DNA of 64,000 nt from Bacillota bacterium (lineage in GTDB: Bacteria; Bacillota; Bacilli; Paenibacillales; Paenibacillaceae): contig JAEWJS010000082.1 of assembly GCA_023386495.1 (NCBI GenBank), positions 1 to 64,000 on the forward strand. The letters are read 5' to 3'. The notes below the pieces were generated by a model. That model was given only the letters and a program-made list of their open reading frames with translations. It made no database searches and was not told the origin of the DNA. The position numbers were made by a program, and so were the translations under genes. Of the stretch, positions 7,898-15,983 are shown piece after piece (the stretch's first letter is position 1; each line of letters starts with the position of its first letter).

Positions 7898-8101
7898 GTG
7901 AACAATCGAATTCGAGAGTTGCGCAAGGCGTCACGGTTGTCCCAAGAGGACTTGGCAGAGGAATGCAACGTTTCCAGGCAGACGATTAATGCAATCGAGA
8001 ACAACAAGTATGACCCGAGCCTGCAATTGGCATTCGCTCTAGCTGCTTGCTTGAAGGTTACCGTCGACGAATTATTCCAGTACGAGAAGGCTGGTGAGTA
8101 A
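7898..8101 (+). CDS. Cro/C1-type small transcriptional regulator
   Basis: A 67-residue protein that is a single HTH_3 domain: NRIRELRKASRLSQEDLAEECNVSRQTINAIENNKYDPSLQLAFALAACL. This is the YozG/YgzD-like class that usually sits beside a membrane protein. The start is GTG with GGTGGT upstream. Two matching operators flank its promoter, so it probably represses its own operon. The next gene starts four bases after its stop. Confidence 0.9.
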   Translation: MNNRIRELRKASRLSQEDLAEECNVSRQTINAIENNKYDPSLQLAFALAACLKVTVDELFQYEKAGE

Positions 8102-8104
8102 GCA

Positions 8105-8497
8105 ATGCGGAACAAAGGGTATTTACCGAACTGGGCGATTATTGCAGCCGGCGCCTTACTGTACGTGTTATTGATCTGGTCCGATCTCCGCGCCGGCGAG
8201 TTTCTGGCGAAGGGCAATTTGCTCATGCTGGTTATCTTAATCGGCGGCGGACTGCAGCTCTACACGTGGCAACACGACGATCGGGCGAAGAAGGATGAGC
8301 GGGGCAGACACATTGCTCAGCGGAGCTCCGTGCTGGGTTACCGTATTCTGACCGTCGCGCTTGTCGGTTTCTGGTTCATCGATCGAAGGCTGTACCATCC
8401 GGAGAGCGAATTCGGGAATCTCTTTCTATTTGCCGCATTATGCCTCGCGCTGATCCTCTCGCCGCTGCTGCAATTCATTACATCAAGGAGATACTGA
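8105..8497 (+). CDS. Membrane protein paired with the HTH regulator
   Basis: 130 residues with four hydrophobic segments (about 11-27, 37-53, 80-95 and 105-122) and a cytoplasmic loop, DDRAKKDERGRHIAQRSSVLGYRI. The KDERGR motif is typical of small membrane proteins (DUF2178-like) encoded with YozG-type regulators. Function is unknown; sensing for the regulator is possible. It is followed after eight bases by the anchored glycosidase gene. Confidence 0.7.
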   Translation: MRNKGYLPNWAIIAAGALLYVLLIWSDLRAGEFLAKGNLLMLVILIGGGLQLYTWQHDDRAKKDERGRHIAQRSSVLGYRILTVALVGFWFIDRRLYHPESEFGNLFLFAALCLALILSPLLQFITSRRY

Positions 8498-8505
8498 CCA
8501 ACGGA

Positions 8506-10848
8506 ATGAGACAAATACGTAAAGCAAATCGATCGAGACGAATAGTGCTCGTTTCCGTTACTGCAGTGCTGATAGCGGCGGTCGCCGCGATACTGCTGCT
8601 GTCAGTTGTTGTCGATGGTCCGCAGAACCGTGCGGAGACGGTGAAGGTGAACGGCGTAACGATACCGGCGAACGTCGGCAGCCAATATCTGCAAGTGTAC
8701 CAGGACGGGGAGCCGAGGGATTTGCTGCTTAAGGGCGTCAACATGGGGATCGCGAAGCCGGGGCATTTTCCGGGAGAAGCGGCGATTACGCAAGCCGAGT
8801 ATGCGCGTTGGTTCCGACATATCGGCGACATGCACGCGAACGTGGTGCGGATCTACACGCTGCATCCTCCAGCCTTCTACGAGGCGCTTGCGGAATACAA
8901 CGCAGATGCCTCGCACCCGCTCTATGTGCTGCACGGCATCTGGATGAACGAGGACAAGCTGCTCGAGTCGGGAGACGTGTTCGCCGAAGTGAATGCGCTC
9001 GAGTTCGCTGAGGAGACGCGGCGCATCATCGACGTGATTCACGGCCAAGCCGATCTCCCCGCAAGGCCGGGCCATGCCTCCGGCGCGTACACGGCGAACG
9101 TAGCCCCGTACGTGCTCGGCTGGATTATCGGAGTGGAATGGGACCCCGGCGTCGTCGCCTCGACGAATGCCAAGCACGCGGACAAGCCGGATTATGAAGG
9201 CACGTACTTCCGGACGAAGGAGGCTGCCCCGTTCGAGGCATGGCTGGCGCAAACGATGGATGAGATGGTCCGATACGAGGCGGAAACCTACGCATGGCAG
9301 CGGCCGATCAGCTTTACGAACTGGTTGACGACCGATCTGCTGCAGCATCCGGCCGAGCCGGATGCCCAAGAGGACGCGGTGACCGTCGACCCGAACGTCA
9401 TCTGGCCGACGCCATCGCTCCTAGCGGGCTATTTTGCATCCTATCACGTCTATCCCTACTATCCGGACTTCATGAATTACGAGACGAAGTATACCGAATA
9501 TGTCGATCACCGAGGCCAGAAGAACAATTACGCCGGCTACCTGCGGGAATTGAAAGAGGCGCACCGGATGCCGATCGTCGTGGCGGAGTTCGGCGTTCCC
9601 GCCTCGCGCGGGATGACGCACCGCAACGTCAACGGCTGGAATCAGGGCTTCTTGTCCGAGGGGGAGCAAGGGGCGATCGTCGGCCGCATGTTCGAGGACA
9701 TCTATCAGGAAGGGATGGCCGGCGGGCTCGTATTTGCCTGGCAAGACGAGTGGTTCAAGCGCACGTGGAACAATATGGACTACGATAACCCGGACCGCCG
9801 TCCGTTCTGGTCGAACGTGCAGACCAGTGAGCAAATGTTCGGGCTGCTCAGCTTCGACCCCGGCGCGGAGGGGTTGATCGTGCAAGTGGACGGGAAGGCG
9901 GAGGATTGGGAGAAGGCCGGCATTCGCCCGCTGATCGTCAACGAGGCGCACGATGATAGTGCCCAGCGCCACTATCAGGACGACTATGACGAGCAGCGGC
10001 AAATCGACCGGCTGTACATGGCAAGCGACGAACGGTACGTGTACTTTCGCCTCGACTTCGGCAAGAGCGGCAAGCCGCTCGACTGGGCGCGGACGAACGC
10101 GACGATCCTGCTCGATACGGTGCCGGACCAAGGACAGACGACCGTGCCGGGCGGAGGTCCGGTAAGCGAGGCAGGATTCGAATTCGCCATCGATTTGAAA
10201 GGGCCGGACGCCTCCCGGATCTGGGTGGATAGCTATTATGATCTGCATGAGCTGCAGTACGGCCGCATGCTAGAGATGATCCCTCAGGCGCCGTATGCAG
10301 ACAAGAACGACAACGGCGTATTCCATCGCCAGATGCTGACATTGAACAAGGAGCTGACCATTCCGAATCGGCAGGGCGACGACCGGGTGATCCCGTTCGA
10401 ATCGTACGAGACGGGAGCGCTTCGCTTCGGCGACGGCGATCCGAACAGCCCGCATTACGATTCGCTTGCGGATGCGGCGGTGAACGCCGAGGAGGCGATC
10501 GTTGAGCTGCGCATACCTTGGCAGTTGCTCCACATCAAGGATCCTAGCATGCACGAAGCGATTGGAGACATCAGGTTGAACGGGCTCGAGACGAGCGTGC
10601 AGTCGCAAGGGTTCCGCGTGGCCGTCGTCACGTCTATGCCGGAGCCGAACGCGGACATCGCGCAGCAACCGGGCGGTTCCGCCATAGCGGATACGTTCCC
10701 GCCTGCAAGAGGAGATAAGCTTCGCGAAGCTGATATGCCGCTGTATCTGTGGGAGGGCTGGGAATACCCGGAGACGCACGAGCGGCTGAAGCGGTCGTAT
10801 GACAAGCTGAAGGAGACCTTCGCCGCCGTACAGCTGCCGCAGGAATAA
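8506..10848 (+). CDS. Membrane-anchored glycoside hydrolase-like protein with CBM9-like domain
   Basis: 780 residues from the ATG at 8506. Residues 12-34 form one transmembrane anchor after a basic N-terminus, placing the enzyme outside. The catalytic part resembles clan GH-A barrels: LLLKGVNMG (73-81), a candidate acid/base Glu211 in IIGVEWDPG and a candidate nucleophile Glu361 in IVVAEFGVP. The segment from about 455 (IVQVDGKAEDWEKA, then YMASDERYVYFRLDF) looks like a CBM9/DOMON carbohydrate-binding module. An upstream in-frame start at 8440 lies inside the previous gene and is less likely; AAGGAG is 15 bases from 8506, which is long. It is the third gene of the HTH operon. The substrate is unknown. 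Confidence 0.7.
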   Translation: MRQIRKANRSRRIVLVSVTAVLIAAVAAILLLSVVVDGPQNRAETVKVNGVTIPANVGSQYLQVYQDGEPRDLLLKGVNMGIAKPGHFPGEAAITQAEYARWFRHIGDMHANVVRIYTLHPPAFYEALAEYNADASHPLYVLHGIWMNEDKLLESGDVFAEVNALEFAEETRRIIDVIHGQADLPARPGHASGAYTANVAPYVLGWIIGVEWDPGVVASTNAKHADKPDYEGTYFRTKEAAPFEAWLAQTMDEMVRYEAETYAWQRPISFTNWLTTDLLQHPAEPDAQEDAVTVDPNVIWPTPSLLAGYFASYHVYPYYPDFMNYETKYTEYVDHRGQKNNYAGYLRELKEAHRMPIVVAEFGVPASRGMTHRNVNGWNQGFLSEGEQGAIVGRMFEDIYQEGMAGGLVFAWQDEWFKRTWNNMDYDNPDRRPFWSNVQTSEQMFGLLSFDPGAEGLIVQVDGKAEDWEKAGIRPLIVNEAHDDSAQRHYQDDYDEQRQIDRLYMASDERYVYFRLDFGKSGKPLDWARTNATILLDTVPDQGQTTVPGGGPVSEAGFEFAIDLKGPDASRIWVDSYYDLHELQYGRMLEMIPQAPYADKNDNGVFHRQMLTLNKELTIPNRQGDDRVIPFESYETGALRFGDGDPNSPHYDSLADAAVNAEEAIVELRIPWQLLHIKDPSMHEAIGDIRLNGLETSVQSQGFRVAVVTSMPEPNADIAQQPGGSAIADTFPPARGDKLREADMPLYLWEGWEYPETHERLKRSYDKLKETFAAVQLPQE

Positions 10849-10882
10849 GCCGCCATGATAAGAACGCATGGCTTGCGATCCC

Positions 10883-10916
10883 AACACACCACATCCTGGT
10901 AAGGGTGTGGTGTGTT
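10883..10916. terminator. Bidirectional terminator
   Basis: AACACACCACA (10883-10893) and TGTGGTGTGTT (10906-10916) pair perfectly. It lies between the glycosidase (plus) and the reductase/hydrolase gene (minus). Confidence 0.75.
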
Positions 10917-10925
10917 GCTGTTCTC

Positions 10926-12746
10926 TCAGCCGCCTAATGCCTGCCGAATCCACTCGCCTGTCAGCTCGGGATGCTCGAGTGGGAATTGATGGCCATATGG
11001 GATTCGCGTAACCGCGAGCTTCTCGTAAGGCTTCGGAATGGCATGCGCCTTGTCCATGTCTCCCCATAGTACCTTGACCCGATCCAGATTCCATTTCTCC
11101 GGATGCAGCCGAACCGACTCCGGTCGCGTCAACGCAGCCATGACGGCAGCATTCGTCTTGCGTATGCGCGGCGAGCGTAGATCGCGAATCACGTATTGCG
11201 CATAGTTTTCTAGCAAGCTCCCGTCTGTCAAGAAGCTTCTGCTTCTCAGCAGCTCTCTTCGCAGTCGGGAAGGGGACATATGGCGAAGCATCATGCCCGT
11301 TATGCCGCTGTATCGGTAGCGCGGCGCTACAGGCTGCAGAACCGGCTGCAGCAGGAGGAGCCGATGGACCAGGTCAGGACGGCGCTCCATCACGCGGGCC
11401 GCGATGAATCCTCCGAATGAGTGTCCCGCCAGTACAACGGGGCGGTTCAACTCGGCGATCATGTTCGCAATGCTGTTGACGTAGCCTTCGATTACGGAAG
11501 GATCATGATGATAAGGCGTGCGTCCGAATCCCGGCAAGTCGACGAACCACGTATGAGCATCGTCCAATGCTTGTGCGATAGGCAATAATGCATCCGCGCC
11601 GCTGAACGTCCCGTGGAGGAAAATAACGGGCATGCCGCCGGCGTTCTTCTCCAATACAACGACATTCGATCTTCTGCGCTGCGAGAATCCCTCCAGCCGA
11701 GTCGCGCTGGAATGGCTTAATCGATAATCAAGATCGGTGACGATATAGGACAGCGTAGTCGGCACGATGGAGAAATCCCGTTCGTTCCTTCGTTCCATCT
11801 CCAACTTCGTGTGGACAGGGAAATCGGAGGTGACGAGAAAGTTCATGGATGCCTTCGGAATGCCGAGGAGCTTGCCGAATCCCATGCCTAGGACGGCCTT
11901 CAAGAGCGGAAGGGGCACATTGCCCATGGGCGGGACGATCCGCAGCTCACGTGCGATGCGCTCTATCAGGTTTCGTACCGATGGACTAGCCGGTTGGGGA
12001 TCCAATAAGTAGTAGGTGTTGCTTGCTAAGCCTTGCGCATTCGCAAGGTCGGCGATGAACGAGGCGACATGATCGATGTGGACCATGGGCAGCCAATAGT
12101 CGTCGCCGCCAGGCACGAGCGGCATGAGGTTGCGCCTTACAGCATCGACGAGGATGCTAAGCCCTCCGAGCTGTTCCGTCTCTCCTGTAGTAGAATCGCC
12201 TACGACAACGCTGGGATTGACGGTCGATAACGCGATGCCCGAGGCATGAAGCGCCTTGCGAATATAGGAGTCGGCAAGGAACTTCATTTTTTCGTAAGGG
12301 GGGATTTTGTCTAACAGGTGATCCAGATCCGCCAACGCGTTCTCCTCGCGATAAGGGCTCATGAAGCCAACGACGTGGATGAACTGCCGCAAGCCCTTCG
12401 TGACGTGGATATCCCGCGCCAGCTGAACAAGGGACTTCGCGGGGTAGAGGAAGGACTGCTCCGCTTCGTGATGGCTCAACGTGATATTCATCGGTCCGCC
12501 AGCATGAATAATGAGGTCAGCGGTGAGCGCCAGCGCATAGCCGGCATCGTTCAGGCCTAGCCGGGGCTGCGTCAGATCGCCGATAACGGGCATGATGTTA
12601 TCCCGTTGGACCGAAGGCAGGCTGCTTACGGCGGCCTGCAAGCGGCTTGCGTGACGAACGAGCACGTAGATTCTGTGCTGCGAGGCCAATTCGGCGAGCA
12701 GATGCCTGCCGATAAACCCGGTTCCGCCGGTGAGGAAAATGTTCAT
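10926..12746 (-). CDS. Fusion of an extended SDR reductase and an alpha/beta hydrolase
   Basis: 606 residues. The N-terminal half (1 to about 345) is an extended short-chain reductase of the thioester-reductase/male-sterility type: TGGTGFIG (6-13) binds NAD(P), and Tyr151-xxx-Lys155 is the catalytic pair. The C-terminal half (about 360-606) is an alpha/beta hydrolase with HG at 378-379, nucleophile Ser443 in GHSFGG, and a C-terminal GHQFPLEHPE supplying the His. Together they suggest reduction and hydrolysis of acyl esters or thioesters, but the substrate is unknown. Transcription is from a promoter overlapped by a TetR-type operator identical in layout to that of tetR at 24 kb. Confidence 0.8.
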   Translation of the reverse strand: MNIFLTGGTGFIGRHLLAELASQHRIYVLVRHASRLQAAVSSLPSVQRDNIMPVIGDLTQPRLGLNDAGYALALTADLIIHAGGPMNITLSHHEAEQSFLYPAKSLVQLARDIHVTKGLRQFIHVVGFMSPYREENALADLDHLLDKIPPYEKMKFLADSYIRKALHASGIALSTVNPSVVVGDSTTGETEQLGGLSILVDAVRRNLMPLVPGGDDYWLPMVHIDHVASFIADLANAQGLASNTYYLLDPQPASPSVRNLIERIARELRIVPPMGNVPLPLLKAVLGMGFGKLLGIPKASMNFLVTSDFPVHTKLEMERRNERDFSIVPTTLSYIVTDLDYRLSHSSATRLEGFSQRRRSNVVVLEKNAGGMPVIFLHGTFSGADALLPIAQALDDAHTWFVDLPGFGRTPYHHDPSVIEGYVNSIANMIAELNRPVVLAGHSFGGFIAARVMERRPDLVHRLLLLQPVLQPVAPRYRYSGITGMMLRHMSPSRLRRELLRSRSFLTDGSLLENYAQYVIRDLRSPRIRKTNAAVMAALTRPESVRLHPEKWNLDRVKVLWGDMDKAHAIPKPYEKLAVTRIPYGHQFPLEHPELTGEWIRQALGG

Positions 12747-12771
12747 GACTCATGCACTCCTTCGTCATATG

Positions 12772-12876
12772 TAGTACTGGTTAGTACTAAATGGATTGAA
12801 AAAATCACTTTAGCAAGGGAGCTAAAGCAGAACTTTTCCATGTTAGTACTGTATAGTACTAAACAATGAAAGTCAA
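12772..12876 (-). promoter_or_regulatory. Promoter with two AGTACT-N4-AGTACT operators
   Basis: On the minus strand TTGACT (12871-12876), a 17-base spacer and TACAGT (12848-12853) form the promoter. Operator A (AGTACT at 12845-12850 and 12855-12860) covers the -10 and spacer. Operator B (12773-12778 and 12783-12788) lies just before the gene. Both have half-sites ten bases apart, as upstream of tetR at 24563-24578. Confidence 0.7.
12805..12841 (-). pseudogene. Internally deleted tetR remnant
   Basis: Minus strand: an ATG at 12841 stands three bases after operator A, exactly as the intact tetR ATG (24559) stands three bases after its operator. Four codons later comes a 24-base block (12805-12828) matching the last codons, stop and hairpin of tetR (23975-23998) at 23 of 24 positions. 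The join is out of frame. I read this as a tetR copy that lost almost its whole interior. The block also forms a CTTTAGC/GCTAAAG stem followed by TTTTTT, so it could now act as an attenuator. Confidence 0.5.
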
Positions 12877-12881
12877 CACGG

Positions 12882-12951
12882 TTTACTATACGTCTATGGT
12901 TTGATAGAATAGGGGTGCCATAACCGCAAAACAACGCAAAAAACAGTAAAA
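12882..12951 (+). promoter_or_regulatory. Promoter and likely operator of the DeoR-type gene
   Basis: TTTACT (12882-12887), 17 bases, TAGAAT (12905-12910). Downstream lie the A-rich direct repeats CGCAAAACA and CGCAAAAAACA (12925-12946), similar to the CACAAAACAGCAAAA upstream of phnX (13809-13823). Shared binding by the DeoR-type protein is inferred. Confidence 0.5.
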
Positions 12952-12962
12952 GAGGGTAATCT

Positions 12963-13727
12963 ATGCTAGCGCCGGAACGACATAAAATTATACTTAGTGA
13001 GCTTGAAGAAAGAGGGAATGTATCTGTTAAAGAGTTGAAGGCGAAGCTCAAGGTGTCGCAGGATACGGTACGCAGAGACTTAGAACTGTTGGAGCAGTCG
13101 GGCAAGCTGCAACGCGTGCACGGAGGGGCGGCGCTGAAGGAGGATTCGGCAACGAATCGCGTGTTCATGCTGCGCAAAATAACGCATCTCGAAAGGAAAC
13201 AAGAGCTTGCCGCGGTGGCCGCGCAGCTAACCAAGGAGAACCAGGCCGTGGCGCTGAATGCAGGCACGACGAATATCGAGGTCGCCAAGCAACTGGCAGC
13301 TCGCTTCGACCGGCTTACGGTCTTGACCAATTCGATCAAAGTTGCCGAAGTGCTTGCGGTTAAACGGAACTTTACGGTCATTCTGCTGGGCGGAACGCTC
13401 AATCATGATGAATTCTCGCTCTATGGCGCTACGATTCCGCAAGAGCTTGCCAGGTTCAATATCGACATGGTCTTTATCGCGATCAATGCCATCTCGCTGG
13501 ACAAAGGGCTCACCGATTTCCGACAAGGGGAAGCGGAAGTCATTAATGCAATGGTTCAGAGTGCGAGCCGGAAGGTTGTCGTTGCGGATTCCAGCAAATT
13601 CGAGACGGTATCTTATCTGAATGTCTGCGGGTTCGATGCGATTGATGCAATCGTAACGGATGCGATGCTGGATTCGGAGACGCGTCGCCTCTATGAGAAC
13701 CGCAGCATCACTATTTTCCAACCGTAA
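12963..13727 (+). CDS. DeoR-family transcriptional regulator
   Basis: 254 residues. The N-terminal DeoR helix-turn-helix (RHKIILSELEERGNVSVKELKAKLKVSQDTVRRDLELLEQSGKLQRVHGGA) is followed by the sugar-phosphate-isomerase-like effector domain (LNAGTTNIEVAKQLA, LGGTLNHDEFSLYG, VVVADSSKFE). Such repressors usually sense a phosphorylated metabolite, which fits control of a phosphonate operon. It is followed by a terminator and then the phnX operon on the same strand, with similar A-rich repeats in both promoter regions. The effector is unknown; phosphonoacetaldehyde is a guess. Confidence 0.9.
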   Translation: MLAPERHKIILSELEERGNVSVKELKAKLKVSQDTVRRDLELLEQSGKLQRVHGGAALKEDSATNRVFMLRKITHLERKQELAAVAAQLTKENQAVALNAGTTNIEVAKQLAARFDRLTVLTNSIKVAEVLAVKRNFTVILLGGTLNHDEFSLYGATIPQELARFNIDMVFIAINAISLDKGLTDFRQGEAEVINAMVQSASRKVVVADSSKFETVSYLNVCGFDAIDAIVTDAMLDSETRRLYENRSITIFQP

Positions 13728-13767
13728 CAATGGCGTACGCCTAGTTTTTCTCCATATCGACTTTTCT

Positions 13768-13793
13768 AGCATCCATAGACGGATGCTTTTTTT
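13768..13793 (+). terminator. Terminator of the DeoR-type gene
   Basis: AGCATCC pairs with GGATGCT around ATAGAC, followed by seven T. It separates the regulator from the phnX operon. Confidence 0.9.
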
Positions 13794-13808
13794 GTTGTAA
13801 ATTTCACT

Positions 13809-13897
13809 CACAAAACAGCAAAATTACTTATAATAATGTAAATTGTTTGTTAATACACGCAAAATCTATTGAAAGTTCAGCATCCCTTCACTATAAT
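13809..13897 (+). promoter_or_regulatory. Promoter and likely operators of the phnX operon
   Basis: TTGAAA (13869-13874), 17 bases, TATAAT (13892-13897) is a strong sigma-A promoter. Upstream are A-rich repeats CACAAAACAGCAAAA (13809-13823) and ACGCAAAA (13857-13864), like those after the DeoR gene promoter. Confidence 0.65.
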
Positions 13898-13934
13898 CCA
13901 AGGTGCAAAGACAGAAAGGCAGAGGTGATGACAA

Positions 13935-14741
13935 GTGGATAACCGATTGAAGGCTGTGATTTTCGATTGGGCAGGAACGGTGGTCGACTACGGCTGCTTC
14001 GCGCCGTTACAGGCGTTTCAGAGCGCGTTCGAGAATAGGGGTGTCGCCATAACGGCCGAAGAGGCGAGGGCGCCGATGGGGCTGCTGAAGCGGGATCATA
14101 TTCGAAGCATACTGAACATGGAGCGAGTCCGAACAGCATGGGTAGAACGATTCGGCGCCCCCTGGACAGAAGCTGATTTGGAAGGGTTGTACGCAGACTT
14201 CGAAGGGCGGCTGATGGAATCGCTCGAGGTCTACACCGATCCGATACCGGGCGTGCTCGAACTCGTGGAGCAGCTTCGTCGGGAAGGCAAGAAAATCGGT
14301 TCCACCACAGGGTACACCCAAGCAATGATGGACGTCGTAGCTCCGGCAGCTAAGCGTAAAGGTTATGCACCGGACTTCATGGTTGCGGCAGACGAGCTTA
14401 AGAGGGGACGCCCATATCCCTACATGCTATTCCGAAATATGGAGGAGCTCGATGCTTTCCCTCCAAGGGCAGTCATGAAGGTAGGAGACACCGTGTCCGA
14501 TGTGAGGGAAGGCAACAATGCTGGCGTATGGACAGTAGCTGTATTGAAAGGCGGCAGTGAGCTGGGACTCACGCAGCTAGAGGTTGAATCGATGAATCGT
14601 GAAGAACTTCAGGCACGGATGGATGCCGTCCGTGTCAGGTTCGAGGAAGCGGGAGCGAACTTCGTGATCGAATCGATCGATCGGCTTCCGGAGGTGATTG
14701 CCCTCGTGGAGAGCGGTGGCGGGAAGGAAGAGAAGGTATGA
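13935..14741 (+). CDS. phnX: Phosphonoacetaldehyde hydrolase
   Basis: 268 residues, haloacid dehalogenase superfamily. It cleaves the carbon-phosphorus bond of phosphonoacetaldehyde to acetaldehyde and phosphate. Seen: the nucleophile Asp11 in VIFDWAGT, Lys52 in APMGLLKRDH, which matches the Schiff-base lysine of characterised phosphonatases, and the C-terminal KVGDTVSDVREGNNAG metal motif. The start is GTG with AGAGGTGA upstream. It is first in an operon that lacks phnW (the usual aminoethylphosphonate transaminase) and overlaps the next gene by four bases (ATGA). That the aldehyde comes from an alcohol rather than an amine is inference. Confidence 0.95.
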   Translation: MDNRLKAVIFDWAGTVVDYGCFAPLQAFQSAFENRGVAITAEEARAPMGLLKRDHIRSILNMERVRTAWVERFGAPWTEADLEGLYADFEGRLMESLEVYTDPIPGVLELVEQLRREGKKIGSTTGYTQAMMDVVAPAAKRKGYAPDFMVAADELKRGRPYPYMLFRNMEELDAFPPRAVMKVGDTVSDVREGNNAGVWTVAVLKGGSELGLTQLEVESMNREELQARMDAVRVRFEEAGANFVIESIDRLPEVIALVESGGGKEEKV

Positions 14742-15877
14742 GCCAGTTTTACAATCCAGTTAGGCTTTATTTTGATGAGGATGGCGCGACACGGGTCGCG
14801 GAGGCGATTCGGGAACGGTACGCCGAAGTGAGGCGGGTTCTGATCTTGACCCGAGGCGGCGAAGCAGAGCGCAGCGAATGCATGCTTCCGATAATGGCGG
14901 CTTTGGCGAGCAAGGAGGTTCGCGTCATAGCGCTAGAGCTTGCGAATCCGGATATTTCGGATCTCCTGCACTTGCATCGCGAATTGTTCGAATATGACTT
15001 CGAGCTCGTCATCGCGGTCGGCGGCGGCAGTGTGCTCGATCTGGCCAAGGCGTTGACGGCGACGAAAGGGGCCATCTGGCACACGGAGGAAGACGTGCGT
15101 CGCACGATCACCAGCGAGGAATACCGCCGCAAGATGCGCTACACGCCATGGATTGGCATACCGACGACTTCCGGTACCGGATCGGAGGTGACAAGCTGGG
15201 CTACGGTATGGGATCGAGAAAAGAAATTGAAATATTCGATATCCGACACCATGCTGTACGCGGAATATGCTGTCATTCTGCCGCAGCTGACCTTGGGAAT
15301 ACCGCTTAGGCTGAGTGTCGTAACTGCGCTTGATGCCATGTGTCACGCAGCAGAATCCTATTGGTCGGTGAACACGAATCCGGTGACGAGAAGCTACGCC
15401 ATTCAGGCGATCGAACGGATCGTTGGAAGCTTGCCCCGACTCCGGGAAGACCCTTCGAGCGAGAAGGTTCGCCGCGAGCTGGCGCTGGCAAGCATGTTCG
15501 CCGGCTTGGCCTTCAGCAATACGATGACGAATGCGTGTCATTCGATATCGTATCCGCTGACGCTGCTCTACGGCATCGAGCATGGGATCGCGACCAGCAT
15601 CACCCTTGGCGGGGTGCTCAAGCTGAATCAGCACAGCATTCTTGATCTTGACCGACTGCTGGGAGCCTTCGGAGCCCGGAAAGTGGAGGATGTCCAGCGT
15701 ATTGTGTTCGGATTATATGAACAATACGGCATCGCAACCCAGCTCCGTGCATACGGCGTATCCATGGAATATGTGGAGGTGCTGGCGGAGCGAGCCTATA
15801 CGAAAGGGAGAATGAATTATAACCCAGTCGCGCTCTCCCATATGCAGGTGCAAGAGTTGTTGACGACCTTGCTGTAG
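14738..15877 (+). CDS. Iron-containing alcohol dehydrogenase, phosphonoacetaldehyde-linked
   Basis: 379 residues of the group III (Fe) alcohol dehydrogenase family: NAD-binding GGGSVLDLAKAL, the PTTSGTGSEVTSWA signature, and metal ligands in TALDAMCHAAESY (Asp, His), NACHSISYP (His) and GIEHGIAT (His). The closest named type I recall is the phosphonoacetaldehyde reductase (PhpC/FomC-like) of phosphonate biosynthesis. No phosphoenolpyruvate mutase or decarboxylase is present, and the gene overlaps phnX by four bases, so it more likely runs in reverse, oxidising 2-hydroxyethylphosphonate to phosphonoacetaldehyde for PhnX. That direction is inferred from context. Confidence 0.8.
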   Translation: MSQFYNPVRLYFDEDGATRVAEAIRERYAEVRRVLILTRGGEAERSECMLPIMAALASKEVRVIALELANPDISDLLHLHRELFEYDFELVIAVGGGSVLDLAKALTATKGAIWHTEEDVRRTITSEEYRRKMRYTPWIGIPTTSGTGSEVTSWATVWDREKKLKYSISDTMLYAEYAVILPQLTLGIPLRLSVVTALDAMCHAAESYWSVNTNPVTRSYAIQAIERIVGSLPRLREDPSSEKVRRELALASMFAGLAFSNTMTNACHSISYPLTLLYGIEHGIATSITLGGVLKLNQHSILDLDRLLGAFGARKVEDVQRIVFGLYEQYGIATQLRAYGVSMEYVEVLAERAYTKGRMNYNPVALSHMQVQELLTTLL

Positions 15878-15983
15878 CCGGCATGTACCTGCTGGAGTCG
15901 GTTCAGGGGCAAGGAGGTGTGCATAACGCTCGTTCCAAGTTGAAGGCAGTGACTGCGAATACATCCGTAAGGGAGGCGGGAAT

